The notes beneath the pieces were generated by a model, which made no database searches, had not been told where the DNA came from, and was given only the letters and a program-made list of their open reading frames with translations. Source: Jiangella muralis (GTDB lineage Bacteria; Actinomycetota; Actinomycetes; Jiangellales; Jiangellaceae). From it: a stretch of 64,000 nt of DNA. Below are positions 53,573 through 62,089 of this stretch, piece by piece. A program made the translations under genes and the position numbers. The stretch spans positions 124,001 to 188,000 of the forward strand of contig NZ_KQ434757.1 of assembly GCF_001270745.1 (NCBI RefSeq), read 5' to 3'. The stretch's first letter is position 1; every line of letters begins with the position of its first letter.

Positions 53573-53926
53573 ATGAGCACAGTGGAGGTCGTCGACCGCG
53601 GAGGCCGCGAGGTCGTCGTGTTCCTGGCCGGCGAGGTCGGCACCGATCCCGACGACGCGTTCGGCCCGGCCATCGACAGGGTCGTCCAGTTGGAGCAGCT
53701 GAACGCGCTCGATCACGTGGTCGTCGACATGCACCTGGTCACCGGCATGAGCGACGCCGCCATCGAGTTCCTGCGCGAGCTGTCCACCCGCGGCAGGGCG
53801 TCGGGGTACGAGGTGTCGTTCGCCGCCGTCAGCGGGCCGGCACACCGGGCCATCGAAGCGAACGGCTGGACGTTCGCCGAGCACAGCCCTGACGTGCCGG
53901 CCGGCCGGCGCGACTACCGCTCGTAG
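53573..53926 (+). CDS. Small STAS-like protein
   Basis: A 117-residue soluble protein with the alternating beta-alpha pattern of anti-sigma-factor antagonists: VVVFLAGEVGTD at the start, HVVVDMHLVTGMSDAAIEFLRELS in the centre (where the phosphorylatable Ser of STAS proteins would lie, here SDAA), and EVSFAAVSGPAHRAIEANG near the end. ATG with GGAGGTGAGG close upstream. The last 13 bases overlap the convergent epimerase gene. The antagonist role is an inference; no anti-sigma kinase is adjacent. Confidence 0.7.
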   Translation: MSTVEVVDRGGREVVVFLAGEVGTDPDDAFGPAIDRVVQLEQLNALDHVVVDMHLVTGMSDAAIEFLRELSTRGRASGYEVSFAAVSGPAHRAIEANGWTFAEHSPDVPAGRRDYRS

Positions 53927-54849
53927 AATCCCTGCCGCCAGCTCGGGTGCTCCGGCTTCCAGCCCAGCTCGCGCTCGGCCTTGGCGTTCGACGAGCCGCG
54001 CAGCGTGGTCGTGAACGCCACGCCGAAGTCGCCGATCATCGGCCGGGCCAGCCAGACCGGCAGCCGCCGTGGCGGCTTGGCACCGAACGCCGCGGCCAGC
54101 GTCGTGATGACCTCCGCGCACGGCGCGGGGTCGTCGTCGACGATGTTGTAGACGCCGGGCGCACCGCCCGCGATCGCCGCGAGGGTGGCCCGGGCCGCGT
54201 CGTCGATGTGCAGGACCGACCAGACGGCGGTGCCGCCACCGACGATCGGCAGCTGTCGCTTGCGCACCAGGTCGGCGAACTTCTCGCCGGTCAGGCCGGT
54301 GCCGCGGCCGTAGAAGTTGCCGAAGCGCAGCGCCAGCCCGTCGATGCCGGGTGTGCCGGTGGTGGCCTGCTCCACGTACTGGATACCGCGCAGGGTCTCG
54401 CGGCAGGCGGACTCCGGGTTCGGCTCGAACGGGTCGTCCTCGGTCTTCACCGGGCCGCCGCTGCGGGCGTTGGTCCAGCCGGTGTAGCTCTGGGCCACGA
54501 ACCGGGTGACGCCGGCCGCCTGCGCCGCGGCCAGCAGGTGGTCGGTGCCCTCGGTGCGCAGCCGGTTGGTGACGGCGAAGTCGCGGTCGAACCGCTTCAG
54601 GTTGCCCGTCTGGTCGATCAGCGCGCTCTGCTGGTGCACGACGACGTCGGGCCGGGCCGCGCGGACCGCGGCCATGACGCCGTCTGCGTCCAGCCCGTCC
54701 ATCACCACCCCCTCGGCGCCGGCGGCCCGCAACTCGGCCACCTTCGACTCGGACCGGGTGCTGCCGGTCACCTCGTGGCCGGCCTGCACCAGCAACGGGA
54801 CCAACGACCGTCCGACGGCACCGGTCGCGCCGGCGAGGAAGACTCGCAT
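53914..54849 (-). CDS. NAD-dependent epimerase/dehydratase family protein
   Basis: A 311-residue extended SDR: nucleotide motif GATGAVG (residues 8-14), VVMDGLDADG, VVVHQQSALID, the active-site Tyr near AQSYTGWTN with the surrounding pattern, and RFGNFYGRGTG in the substrate half. It lies divergent from an ECF41 sigma-factor gene. ECF41 genes are almost always next to a carboxymuconolactone decarboxylase, oxidoreductase or epimerase target gene, and an ECF41-type promoter is present upstream here, so this is the expected partner. Substrate unknown. Confidence 0.88.
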   Translation of the reverse strand: MRVFLAGATGAVGRSLVPLLVQAGHEVTGSTRSESKVAELRAAGAEGVVMDGLDADGVMAAVRAARPDVVVHQQSALIDQTGNLKRFDRDFAVTNRLRTEGTDHLLAAAQAAGVTRFVAQSYTGWTNARSGGPVKTEDDPFEPNPESACRETLRGIQYVEQATTGTPGIDGLALRFGNFYGRGTGLTGEKFADLVRKRQLPIVGGGTAVWSVLHIDDAARATLAAIAGGAPGVYNIVDDDPAPCAEVITTLAAAFGAKPPRRLPVWLARPMIGDFGVAFTTTLRGSSNAKAERELGWKPEHPSWRQGFYER

Positions 54850-54882
54850 GTCCTTCTCCTCTTCTCGTGTCCTGCCCCCTCC

Positions 54883-54909
54883 GACGACGACACCCGCCGT
54901 CCTGTGACA
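54883..54909 (-). promoter_or_regulatory. ECF41-type promoter of the epimerase gene
   Basis: On the minus strand: TGTCACA (54903-54909), 16 bases, CGTC (54883-54886), 34 bases before the epimerase ATG. TGTCACA and CGTC are the published ECF41 -35 and -10 elements. Confidence 0.75.
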
Positions 54910-54920
54910 GGATTCGACCC

Positions 54921-55826
54921 GTGACCGATCTCGCGGTCGCCCACGACGACCTCCGGCCGCTGATGTTCTCAGTGGCTTACCGCATGCTGGGCAGCGTCAG
55001 CGAAGCCGAGGACGTCGTGCAGGAGGCGTTCCTGCGCATGCACCGCGCCGGCACCCACGCCGACAACCCCGAGGCGTACGCCACCACCGTCACCACCCGG
55101 CTGGCCATCGACGCGCTGCGCTCGGCCCGGCACCGGCGCGAGCAGTACGTCGGGCCGTGGCTGCCGGAGCCGCTGCTGGTCAGCGACGACGACCCGGCGC
55201 GGCGGGTCGAGCAGACCGAGTCGCTGTCGACGGCGTTCCTCGTCGTGCTGGAGACGCTGTCACCGGTCGAGCGGGCGGTGTTCCTGCTGCGCGAGGTGTT
55301 CGGCTACGGCTACGCCGAGATCGCCGCGATCGTGGAGCGCAGCGAGGCCAACTGCCGGCAGCTGATGACCCGCGCCCGCAAGCACGTCGAGGAGCGGCGG
55401 CCCCGGTTCGATGAGTCGCGGGAACACCGCGACGAGCTGGCCCGCACCTTCTTCGCCGCCCTGAACGACGGCGACGTCGCCGCGCTGGAGCGGCTGCTCG
55501 CCGAGGACGTCGAGTTCCAGGGCGACGGCGGCGGCAAGACCGCGGCGCTGCGCAAGCCGCTGGTCGGCGCGCTGCAGGTGGCCCGGTTCCTGGCCGGCCT
55601 GGGCCGCACCGGTGTCCAGATCGGGACGACGCTGGCGCCGGTGACGGTGAACGGCCAGCCCGGCTTCCGGGTGTCCGGGCCCGACGGCGCCGTGGTGGGC
55701 GTGCTGTCGCTGACCATCACCGACGGCCGCGTCGTGGGCCTGCACAACCAGATCAACCCCGACAAGCTGCAGCACCTGGGCGCCGTCGGCGACCTCAACG
55801 CGCTGCTGAGCGAGCGCGGTTCCTAG
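54921..55826 (+). CDS. ECF41-family RNA polymerase sigma factor
   Basis: A 301-residue sigma factor (SigJ type). Region 2 is at about 10-75 (FSVAYRMLGSVSEAEDVVQEAF), region 4 at about 115-165 (SPVERAVFLLREVFGYGYAEIA, then RSEANCRQLMTRARK), and a SnoaL-like C-terminal domain at about 175-295 replaces an anti-sigma factor. The linker after region 4 and the C-terminal extension (NPDKLQHLG close to the end) regulate activity in this family. GTG start at 54921. No membrane partner is adjacent. Confidence 0.92.
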   Translation: MTDLAVAHDDLRPLMFSVAYRMLGSVSEAEDVVQEAFLRMHRAGTHADNPEAYATTVTTRLAIDALRSARHRREQYVGPWLPEPLLVSDDDPARRVEQTESLSTAFLVVLETLSPVERAVFLLREVFGYGYAEIAAIVERSEANCRQLMTRARKHVEERRPRFDESREHRDELARTFFAALNDGDVAALERLLAEDVEFQGDGGGKTAALRKPLVGALQVARFLAGLGRTGVQIGTTLAPVTVNGQPGFRVSGPDGAVVGVLSLTITDGRVVGLHNQINPDKLQHLGAVGDLNALLSERGS

Positions 55827-55907
55827 GGTGTCTCCCGGGTCTCGGCCGTAGCGAGCGCCGTCCAGGTGGATGCCCTCGCAAGGTGCGAGGAAGGACGACC
55901 GACGAGA

Positions 55908-56032
55908 ACGATCAGGTGACGAAAGCCGCCCGGCATTCGCGCGTTGTGTCACCTGATCATCTCCACGATGCGGACACAAAACGATCAGGTGACGAAGCCG
56001 CGACGAACCTGAGCGATACGTCACCTGATCGT
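55908..56032. repeat. Alternating palindromic-arm array, copy 2
   Basis: Four arms alternate: GATCAGGTGACG at 55910-55921, complement GTCACCTGATC at 55948-55958, forward at 55983-55994, complement at 56019-56030. Inverted repeats are perfect over 11 bp (first pair) and 14 bp (second pair, 55981-55994 with 56019-56032). Enclosed segments are 26 and 24 bases and unrelated. The linker 55959-55980, read with its two flanking arms, matches the reversed linker of copy 1 at roughly 33 of 40 positions. It fills the 284-base gap between the ECF41 gene and coaX. Confidence 0.85.
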
Positions 56033-56110
56033 CGGCAGCTGGCGCCGACACACACAGCGACGCGCCGCCCGGACACCGCGCAGTAGGCCACCGTCCCGAG
56101 GAGCCACGCT

Positions 56111-56890
56111 CTAGGCGGGATGGTTGCGGTCGAAGACCAGCCGCAACCCCATCAGCGTCAGCCACGGCTCGTGGTACGTGATCGTCGCCGCCTCGTCCAG
56201 CACCAACGGCGCCAGCCCACCCGTCGCGATCACCGTGACACCGTCGAGTCCCACCCCCAGCTCCGTCGCCATGCGGGTCACGACGCCGTCGACCTGGGCG
56301 CTGAAGCCGTACAGTGCGCCGGACTGCAGCGCCTCGACCGTGTTCTTGGCGATGACCGACCGGGGCCGGACCAGCTCGACCCGCCGCAGTTGGGCCGCGG
56401 CGTTGCGCAGCGCCTCCAGCGACACGTCGATGCCGGGGGCGATCGCGCCGCCGATGTATTCACCGCGCGCCGAGACGACGTCGAACGTCGTGGCGGTGCC
56501 GAAGTCGACGATGATGCACGGGCGCCCGGTGCCGTACTTGTGCATGGCGGCGAGCGCGTTGACGATGCGGTCGGTGCCGACCTCACGCGGGTTGTCCATG
56601 AGGATCGGCACGCCGGTCTTGACGCCGGGCTCGACCAGCAGCGCCGGCACGTCGGCGAAGTAGCGCTCCGTCAGCCACCGCACCTGGCGCTGCACCACGG
56701 GGACGGTCGAGCAGATGGCGACGCCGTCGATCGGCTCGTCGGTCCCCGCGAACAGCCCGCGTAGCAGCGCCATGAACTCGTCGGTGGTGCGCGACGGCAC
56801 GGTCGCCACCCGCCAGTGGTGCCGCACTTCGAGACCGTCCAGCAGCCCGATGACGGTCTCGGTGTTACCGACGTCGATGGCCAGCAGCAT
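56111..56890 (-). CDS. coaX: Type III pantothenate kinase
   Basis: A 259-residue ASKHA-fold kinase: phosphate-binding AIDVGNTETVIGLL at the start, the PREVGTDRIVNALAA block with the catalytic Asp, IIVDFGTATTFDVVS, GGAIAPGIDVS and VIATGGLAPLV near the end. It phosphorylates pantothenate, the first step of coenzyme A synthesis. The ATG lies 2 bases after the nadC stop, so coaX is the last gene of a panC-nadB-nadC-coaX unit. Confidence 0.96.
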   Translation of the reverse strand: MLLAIDVGNTETVIGLLDGLEVRHHWRVATVPSRTTDEFMALLRGLFAGTDEPIDGVAICSTVPVVQRQVRWLTERYFADVPALLVEPGVKTGVPILMDNPREVGTDRIVNALAAMHKYGTGRPCIIVDFGTATTFDVVSARGEYIGGAIAPGIDVSLEALRNAAAQLRRVELVRPRSVIAKNTVEALQSGALYGFSAQVDGVVTRMATELGVGLDGVTVIATGGLAPLVLDEAATITYHEPWLTLMGLRLVFDRNHPA

Positions 56891-56892
56891 GG

Positions 56893-57777
56893 TCAGGAGG
56901 CCTCGACGAGGTCCAGGCCGAGGTCCAGCGCCCGGACCGAGTGCGTCAGCGCGCCGGTGGACAGGTAGTCGACGCCGGTGGCGGCGTACGCGCCGGCCTG
57001 CGCCAGCGTCAGACCGCCGCTGACCTCGAGCCGGGCCCGTCCGTCGACCACCTTCACGGCCTCGAGCACGTCGTCGACGCTGAAGTTGTCGAGCAGGACG
57101 AGGTCGGCGCCGGCCTCGACCGCCTCGCGGGCGCCGTCGACGTCGTCGACCTCGACCTCGACGGTGAGGTCGGGGTAGGCCCGCCGGACCGCCTGGAAGG
57201 CCGCCGTGATGCCACCGGCCGCGGCGATGTGGTTGTCCTTGATCAGCGCCGACTCGGACAGTGTCGACCGGTGGTTGACGCCGCCGCCGACCCGCACCGC
57301 GTACTTCTCCAGCGGGCGCAGCAGCGGCGTGGTCTTGCGGGTGTCGCGGACGGCGGCGGGGGTGCCGGCCAGCGCCTCGACCCAGGACCGGGTGGCGGTG
57401 GCGATGCCGGACAGCCGGCTGGCGAGGTTCAGTGCGGTCCGCTCGGCCAGCAGCAGCGGGCGGGCCCGGCCGTGCACCGTCAGCACCTTCGCGCCGGCCC
57501 GCAGCTCCGCGCCGTCGGCGGCGTGCCGCTCGATCTCGACACCGGAGTCGGTGGCGGCGAAGACCGCCTCGGCCACTGGGAGGCCGGCCAGCACGCCGGC
57601 CTCGCGGGCGCCGAGCACCGCGACCGCGAGCTGGTCGGCGGGCACCGTCGCCACTGTGGTGACGTCCGCGCCGCCGCCGAGGTCCTCCTCCAACGTGGCC
57701 CGGACGAGATCCTCGACGTATCGGGGGTCGAGACCCGCCTCGCTCAGCGCGAGTGTCACGGGCTCGGGCAAACTCAT
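56893..57777 (-). CDS. nadC: Nicotinate-nucleotide pyrophosphorylase (quinolinate phosphoribosyltransferase)
   Basis: A 294-residue enzyme turning quinolinate and PRPP into nicotinate mononucleotide. Conserved blocks: LSRLSGIATATRSWVE, the active-site DTRKTTPLLRPLEKYAV, GGGVNHR, KDNHIAAAGG, VEVEVDDVDGAREA and DLVLLDNFS. It stands 2 bases from both neighbours, so it is within an operon with nadB and coaX. nadA, needed for quinolinate synthesis with nadB, is not in the window. Confidence 0.96.
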   Translation of the reverse strand: MSLPEPVTLALSEAGLDPRYVEDLVRATLEEDLGGGADVTTVATVPADQLAVAVLGAREAGVLAGLPVAEAVFAATDSGVEIERHAADGAELRAGAKVLTVHGRARPLLLAERTALNLASRLSGIATATRSWVEALAGTPAAVRDTRKTTPLLRPLEKYAVRVGGGVNHRSTLSESALIKDNHIAAAGGITAAFQAVRRAYPDLTVEVEVDDVDGAREAVEAGADLVLLDNFSVDDVLEAVKVVDGRARLEVSGGLTLAQAGAYAATGVDYLSTGALTHSVRALDLGLDLVEAS

Positions 57778-57779
57778 CG

Positions 57780-59435
57780 CTACTCCTTCATGGGCTCATA
57801 TGTCGTCGTGAGCACACCGTCCGGGTCCACGACGCTGACCAGGTGGCCGCGCCAGCGGGGGTCGTCCCGGTCCGGGAAGTCCTCACGCCAATGACCGCCA
57901 CGCGTCTCCTCCCGCATGGCGGCATGCCGACCGAGCGTAACGGCCACGGTGTGCAGATTGGTCGTCTCCCACGAATCCGGGGTCATTCGCTCACTGGCAG
58001 GGTCGCCGGTGAGGCTCGCCAGCCGGGCGGCGAGCGTCGTCAGTGTCGATTCCGAGCGGAGCACGCCGGCGCCGGCGGTCATGGCGGACTGGACGAACGG
58101 GCGGGCGTCGGCGGCGAGCAGGCCGACCGGGCCGGTGCGCTCGACCGGGTCGCCGGGATGGGCGTCGCCGAGCGACGACGCGAGATCCTCGGCGATGCGG
58201 TGTCCCCAGACCAGCCCCTCCAGCAGCGAGTTCGACGCGAGCCGGTTGGCGCCGTGGACACCGGTGCAGGACACCTCGCCGCACGCGTACAGGCCGGGCA
58301 CGCTGGTGCGGCCACGGCGGTCGGTGCGCACGCCGCCGCTGGCGTAGTGCTGGGCCGGCGCGACCGGGACGAGGTCGGTGGCGGGGTCGATGCCGTAGGA
58401 GCGGCAGCGCGCGACGATGGTCGGGAACCGCTCCTCCAGGAACGTCCCGCCGAGGTGCCGGGCGTCGAGCCAGACGTGCTCCGCGCCGGTCTCGCCCATC
58501 GCGGTCATGACGCCCTTGGCGACGACGTCGCGCGGCGCCAGCTCGGCCAGCTCGTGCCGGCCATTCATGAACCGGCGGCCCTCCACGTCGCGCAGGACGG
58601 CGCCCTCGCCGCGGACCGCCTCGGAGATCAGCGGCTGCTGCCCCTTCGCGGAGCGGCCGAGCCACAGCACCGTCGGGTGGAACTGGACGAACTCGAGGTC
58701 GGCGATCTGCGCGCCGGCCCGCAGCGCCGCCGCCACGCCGTCGCCGGTGGAGACCGGCGGGTTGGTGGTGGACGCGTAGACCTGGCCGAGCCCGCCGGTG
58801 GCCAGCACGACCGCCCGGCCGAGCGCCGCGCCGACGCCGCTCTGCCGCCCGGCGCCGATGACGTGCAGGACGACCCCGCAGGCCCGGCCGGCGGCGTCGG
58901 TCAGGATGTCGGTGACCAGCGCGTGCTCGACCACCTCGATCTGCGGGTCCTCGCGGACCGCGGCCAGCGCCTCCAGTAGCGCGCGGGAGATCTCCTTGCC
59001 GGTCTGGTCGCCGCCGGAGTGCGCGATGCGGTCGCGGTGGTGGCCGCCCTCGCGGGTCAGCGCGATGTCGCCGTTGGGGGTGCGCTCGAACTGCGCACCC
59101 AGCTCGACCAGCTCGCGGACTCGCCGCGGGCCCTCGGTCACCAGCGTCCGGACGGCGTCCTCGTCGCACAGGCCGACGCCCGCCACGAGGGTGTCACGCA
59201 GGTGCTGCTCGGGGCTGTCCTCGGGATCGAGCGCCGCCGCGATGCCGCCCTGCGCCCACGCGGTGGCGCTGTCGGACAGTTGCGTCTTGGTCACCAGCAG
59301 GACGCGGCCGGCCTTGCGGGCCTCCAGCGCCGTGGTGAGCCCGGCGATGCCGCTGCCGACCACGACGACGTCGGCGGACGCCGTCCAGCCGGGGTCTTCT
59401 GTGCGCATGCGGCGGGGTATGCGAACTCCGGTCAC
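57780..59435 (-). CDS. nadB: L-aspartate oxidase
   Basis: A 551-residue FAD enzyme giving iminoaspartate for NAD synthesis. FAD-binding VVVGSGIAGLTTALEA begins near residue 24; ATAWAQGGIAAAL, GHHRDRIAHSGGDQTG, FVQFHPTVLW, AELAPRDVVAKGV, AQHYASGGVRTD and GANRLASNSLLEGLVWG are the usual blocks. The GTG at 59435 is assumed; an ATG at 59408 (MRTEDPGW) is an alternative. It is followed at once by nadC. Confidence 0.95.
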   Translation of the reverse strand: MTGVRIPRRMRTEDPGWTASADVVVVGSGIAGLTTALEARKAGRVLLVTKTQLSDSATAWAQGGIAAALDPEDSPEQHLRDTLVAGVGLCDEDAVRTLVTEGPRRVRELVELGAQFERTPNGDIALTREGGHHRDRIAHSGGDQTGKEISRALLEALAAVREDPQIEVVEHALVTDILTDAAGRACGVVLHVIGAGRQSGVGAALGRAVVLATGGLGQVYASTTNPPVSTGDGVAAALRAGAQIADLEFVQFHPTVLWLGRSAKGQQPLISEAVRGEGAVLRDVEGRRFMNGRHELAELAPRDVVAKGVMTAMGETGAEHVWLDARHLGGTFLEERFPTIVARCRSYGIDPATDLVPVAPAQHYASGGVRTDRRGRTSVPGLYACGEVSCTGVHGANRLASNSLLEGLVWGHRIAEDLASSLGDAHPGDPVERTGPVGLLAADARPFVQSAMTAGAGVLRSESTLTTLAARLASLTGDPASERMTPDSWETTNLHTVAVTLGRHAAMREETRGGHWREDFPDRDDPRWRGHLVSVVDPDGVLTTTYEPMKE

Positions 59436-59460
59436 GCGCCAAGAGCCTACGCCCCGGCCG

Positions 59461-60297
59461 TCAGGGCAGGTCGACGGCGATGTTGTCGATGAGCCGGGTG
59501 GTGCCGGCGCGAGCGGCGACGAGCAGGCGGGCCGGCCCGCTCATCGGGTCCGGTTCGAGGTCGGCGCCGCGCAGCTCCAGGTAGTCCAGCTCGACGCCGG
59601 TCAGCTCGGCCCGGGCGGCGGCGAGGACGGCGTCCGGCCCGCCCGCCGCGGCGGCCGCGCCCGCCTCCAACGCCCGTCCGAGCGCCGGCGCGGCGGCCCG
59701 CTCGTCGGCGGAGAGGTAGCGGTTGCGGCTGGACAGCGCCAGCCCGTCGCCCTCGCGGACCGTGGGCACGCCGACGATCTCGTACGGCAGGTCGAGGTCG
59801 GCCACCATGCGTCCGACCAGGACCAGCTGCTGGTAGTCCTTCTCTCCGAACAGCGCGTAGCTGGGCACGGTGAGGTTGAGCAGCTTCGCGACCACCGTCA
59901 GCACACCGGCGAAGTGGCCCGGCCGCACCGCGCCCTCCAACTCGGCGCCCAGCGGCCCAGGCTCGACCGTCACCTGCGGGTCGCCGAGCGGATACAGCTC
60001 CTCCGTGGCCGGCGCGAACACGACGTCGACGCCTTCCTCGGCGCAGACGGCGAGGTCGGCGCCGAACGGACGCGGGTAGCGCTCGAAGTCTTCACCCGGC
60101 CCGAACTGCAGCGGGTTCACGAAGACCGTCACCATCACAGCACCGCCGGCGCCGACCAGTTCCCGGGCGGCACGCATGAGGGCACGGTGGCCCGCATGCA
60201 GCGCGCCCATCGTCAGGACGACGGCGGACTCCTGCTCGCCGCGCGACAGCGCCTCGGCGAGGTCGTCTCGGGTACGGGCGACGATCGGATCGGTCAC
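59461..60297 (-). CDS. panC: Pantothenate synthetase
   Basis: A 278-residue ligase joining pantoate and beta-alanine with ATP. Motifs: [15 protein letters not shown] (HIGH-like), [48 protein letters not shown] and [13 protein letters not shown]. Full length. The usual partner panD, which makes beta-alanine, does not follow it; nadB does, after 25 bases. Upstream genes on the same strand are secreted proteins of unknown role. Confidence 0.96.
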   Translation of the reverse strand: MTDPIVARTRDDLAEALSRGEQESAVVLTMGALHAGHRALMRAARELVGAGGAVMVTVFVNPLQFGPGEDFERYPRPFGADLAVCAEEGVDVVFAPATEELYPLGDPQVTVEPGPLGAELEGAVRPGHFAGVLTVVAKLLNLTVPSYALFGEKDYQQLVLVGRMVADLDLPYEIVGVPTVREGDGLALSSRNRYLSADERAAAPALGRALEAGAAAAAGGPDAVLAAARAELTGVELDYLELRGADLEPDPMSGPARLLVAARAGTTRLIDNIAVDLP

Positions 60298-60313
60298 CCC
60301 GCCACGCTACCGG

Positions 60314-61339
60314 TCAGCGCGTGACGACCGTCTGCACCTCCGCGACCGGCAGGTCGAACGTCGCCGACGTGGTCTGCGGGTCGAGCGGGCCCTGCGGCGC
60401 GCCGTTGGCGAACCACTCGATGGTCCACTGGCTCTCCGCCAGCACCGACGAGACGCCGCCTGGCAGGTGGGCGCTGGACCGGGTGAACGTCAGCGCGCAG
60501 TCCGACGACGCGCCCGACGTCCAGGCGACACCGTGGCCGTCGCAGGAGACCGGCGCGGCGTTGGCGGCGGAGAAGTTCATCGAGCTCATCGTGGCCTCGA
60601 CCGTGGCCTCGTTCTCGCCGGCCTCGGCGTGCACCTCGAGCGTGACGGGGCCGTCCTCCAGCCACATCCAGGTGGGCAGGTTGACGACGGTGGCGCCGTC
60701 GCCCTCGCGCCGCGGGTTCCAGCCGATCTGCGGGTCGGGCAGCGTCATCTCGTCGTAGGCGACCTGGACCAGGATCTCCGGCGGGATCGGCGGCACCGGG
60801 ACCGGCTCGCCGGGCTCGACGTAGAGCGGCTCGAACTCGTTGTCGAACCAGTCGTTGGAGTAGTCGACGAAGTCGTCGATCGGGCCGTCGTAGTCGGCGC
60901 TCGAGCACATGCCGGACCACCAGCGGCCCTCGGTGTCGTCCTTATACTGCTCGTAGCCCGGATACGGCGGGACGATGTTGCCGTCGACGTCGCGGCCGCC
61001 GTTCCATTCGCCGCTCTGGACCATCTCGTAGAACTTCTTGCCGCTCCAGGTGGTGTTGAAGTACCGGCACGGCGGCAGCACGGTGACCGATTCGCCGGGG
61101 ATCTCGTAGCCCTCGTCGCCGGAGGTGGTGCCGGAGCCCCACACGAGGATGGTGACGGCGCCGTCGCCGGAGTCGGCGTCGGAGCCGCCGTCCTCGTCGT
61201 CGCAGCTGCCGACGCCGCAGCGCGGCGCCGGGTCGGCCGCCGCCGGCGGGACCGCGGCCGCCGTGAGGCCGGCGGCGACGAGCAGGGCGGGCGCGGCGCC
61301 CAGGGCAACGCGCCGGATGGTCCGATATCGGTTCAGCAT
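60314..61339 (-). CDS. Secreted hypothetical protein
   Basis: A 341-residue exported protein with signal peptide ending near PAAADPAP. The N-terminal part is rich in Asp, Gly and Ser (SCDDEDGGSDADSGDG); the centre is aromatic (EGRWWSGMC, YSNDWFDNEFEPLY); the C-terminal half looks like a beta-sandwich (TVVNLPTWMWLEDGPVTLEV, ESQWTIEWFANGAPQGP). Five or so cysteines may pair outside the cell. The gene overlaps the lipoprotein gene upstream by 7 bases. I do not recognise a characterised family; similar proteins with this WMWLE segment are common in actinobacteria, often near secretion genes. Confidence 0.75.
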   Translation of the reverse strand: MLNRYRTIRRVALGAAPALLVAAGLTAAAVPPAAADPAPRCGVGSCDDEDGGSDADSGDGAVTILVWGSGTTSGDEGYEIPGESVTVLPPCRYFNTTWSGKKFYEMVQSGEWNGGRDVDGNIVPPYPGYEQYKDDTEGRWWSGMCSSADYDGPIDDFVDYSNDWFDNEFEPLYVEPGEPVPVPPIPPEILVQVAYDEMTLPDPQIGWNPRREGDGATVVNLPTWMWLEDGPVTLEVHAEAGENEATVEATMSSMNFSAANAAPVSCDGHGVAWTSGASSDCALTFTRSSAHLPGGVSSVLAESQWTIEWFANGAPQGPLDPQTTSATFDLPVAEVQTVVTR

Positions 61340-61977
61340 GATGCGTCCTCGTCGAGTGTGTTCTCGTTGACCTTCCAGCCGCTGCCGTCGTTGCCGAGAA
61401 CGACGCGCATCGGGATGACCGGGTGTTCGTCGACGCCGTCGGGCGGGCGCTCCTCGCCGTCGTCGACGAGCAGGACCGCCGAGCCGTCGATGCAGCCGCC
61501 GAGGACGACCAGGTTGTCGGTGGCCTCCTCGACCACCGGGCTGATGACCATCTCGCCGCCGTACCGGATGCCGTTCTCCTCCTGGTACGCCAGGGAGTCC
61601 TCGACCGTCTGCACGACCGGCGCGACCGCGAGCCCGGGAAGCTGCTCGCTCAGCCGCACCTCACGCAGCGACCAGCGCCATTCGCGGGCGAACTCGACGT
61701 ACGCCGCCAGCGCGGCCTCCTCGGGCGGGCCGGCCGCCGGTGGCGTGACGATGGTGACGCCCGCGTCGGGGAAGGCGTGCTCGGTCGGGCCGGCCGGTTC
61801 GTCCGTCGGCGTCCCCGTGGGGTCGGCCGACGGCTCGGCGGTGGGCGCCGTGGTGGTCGACTCGCCGAGCCCGGTGGGCTCCTCACCGCCGGAGTCGCCG
61901 CAGCCGGCCAGCGCCAGGACACCGGCGCAGACGGCAAGGAGGGTCGCGCGCAATGGACGCCGCGGACGTGCAGACAC
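61333..61977 (-). CDS. Putative lipoprotein
   Basis: A 214-residue lipoprotein with lipobox LALAGC near residue 25, then a Thr/Pro/Glu linker (EPSADPTGTPTDEP) and a compact C-terminal domain of about 135 residues (EAALAAYVEFAREWRWSLR, LVVLGGCIDGSAVLLVDDG, VVLGNDGSGWKVNE) that resembles NTF2/SnoaL-like lipoprotein folds. GTG at 61977 with GAGAGAG upstream; the frame is open to 62208. It overlaps the next secreted-protein gene by 7 bases, so the two are co-expressed. Confidence 0.75.
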   Translation of the reverse strand: MSARPRRPLRATLLAVCAGVLALAGCGDSGGEEPTGLGESTTTAPTAEPSADPTGTPTDEPAGPTEHAFPDAGVTIVTPPAAGPPEEAALAAYVEFAREWRWSLREVRLSEQLPGLAVAPVVQTVEDSLAYQEENGIRYGGEMVISPVVEEATDNLVVLGGCIDGSAVLLVDDGEERPPDGVDEHPVIPMRVVLGNDGSGWKVNENTLDEDASC

Positions 61978-62089
61978 GCGCTCTCTCGCTCCTCGCGAAC
62001 CCGGATACCGATGGCCGTGCTGTGCCCGGTCGCAAGGTAACACAAATCCCCGTGACAACGGAAAGCGGGCTGAGTAATGTCCTTCGACT

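Noticed and set aside
55883-56086. 67-codon forward frame across array copy 2
   Set aside because: Similar DQVT/SPD words arise from the arms themselves; no ribosome site.
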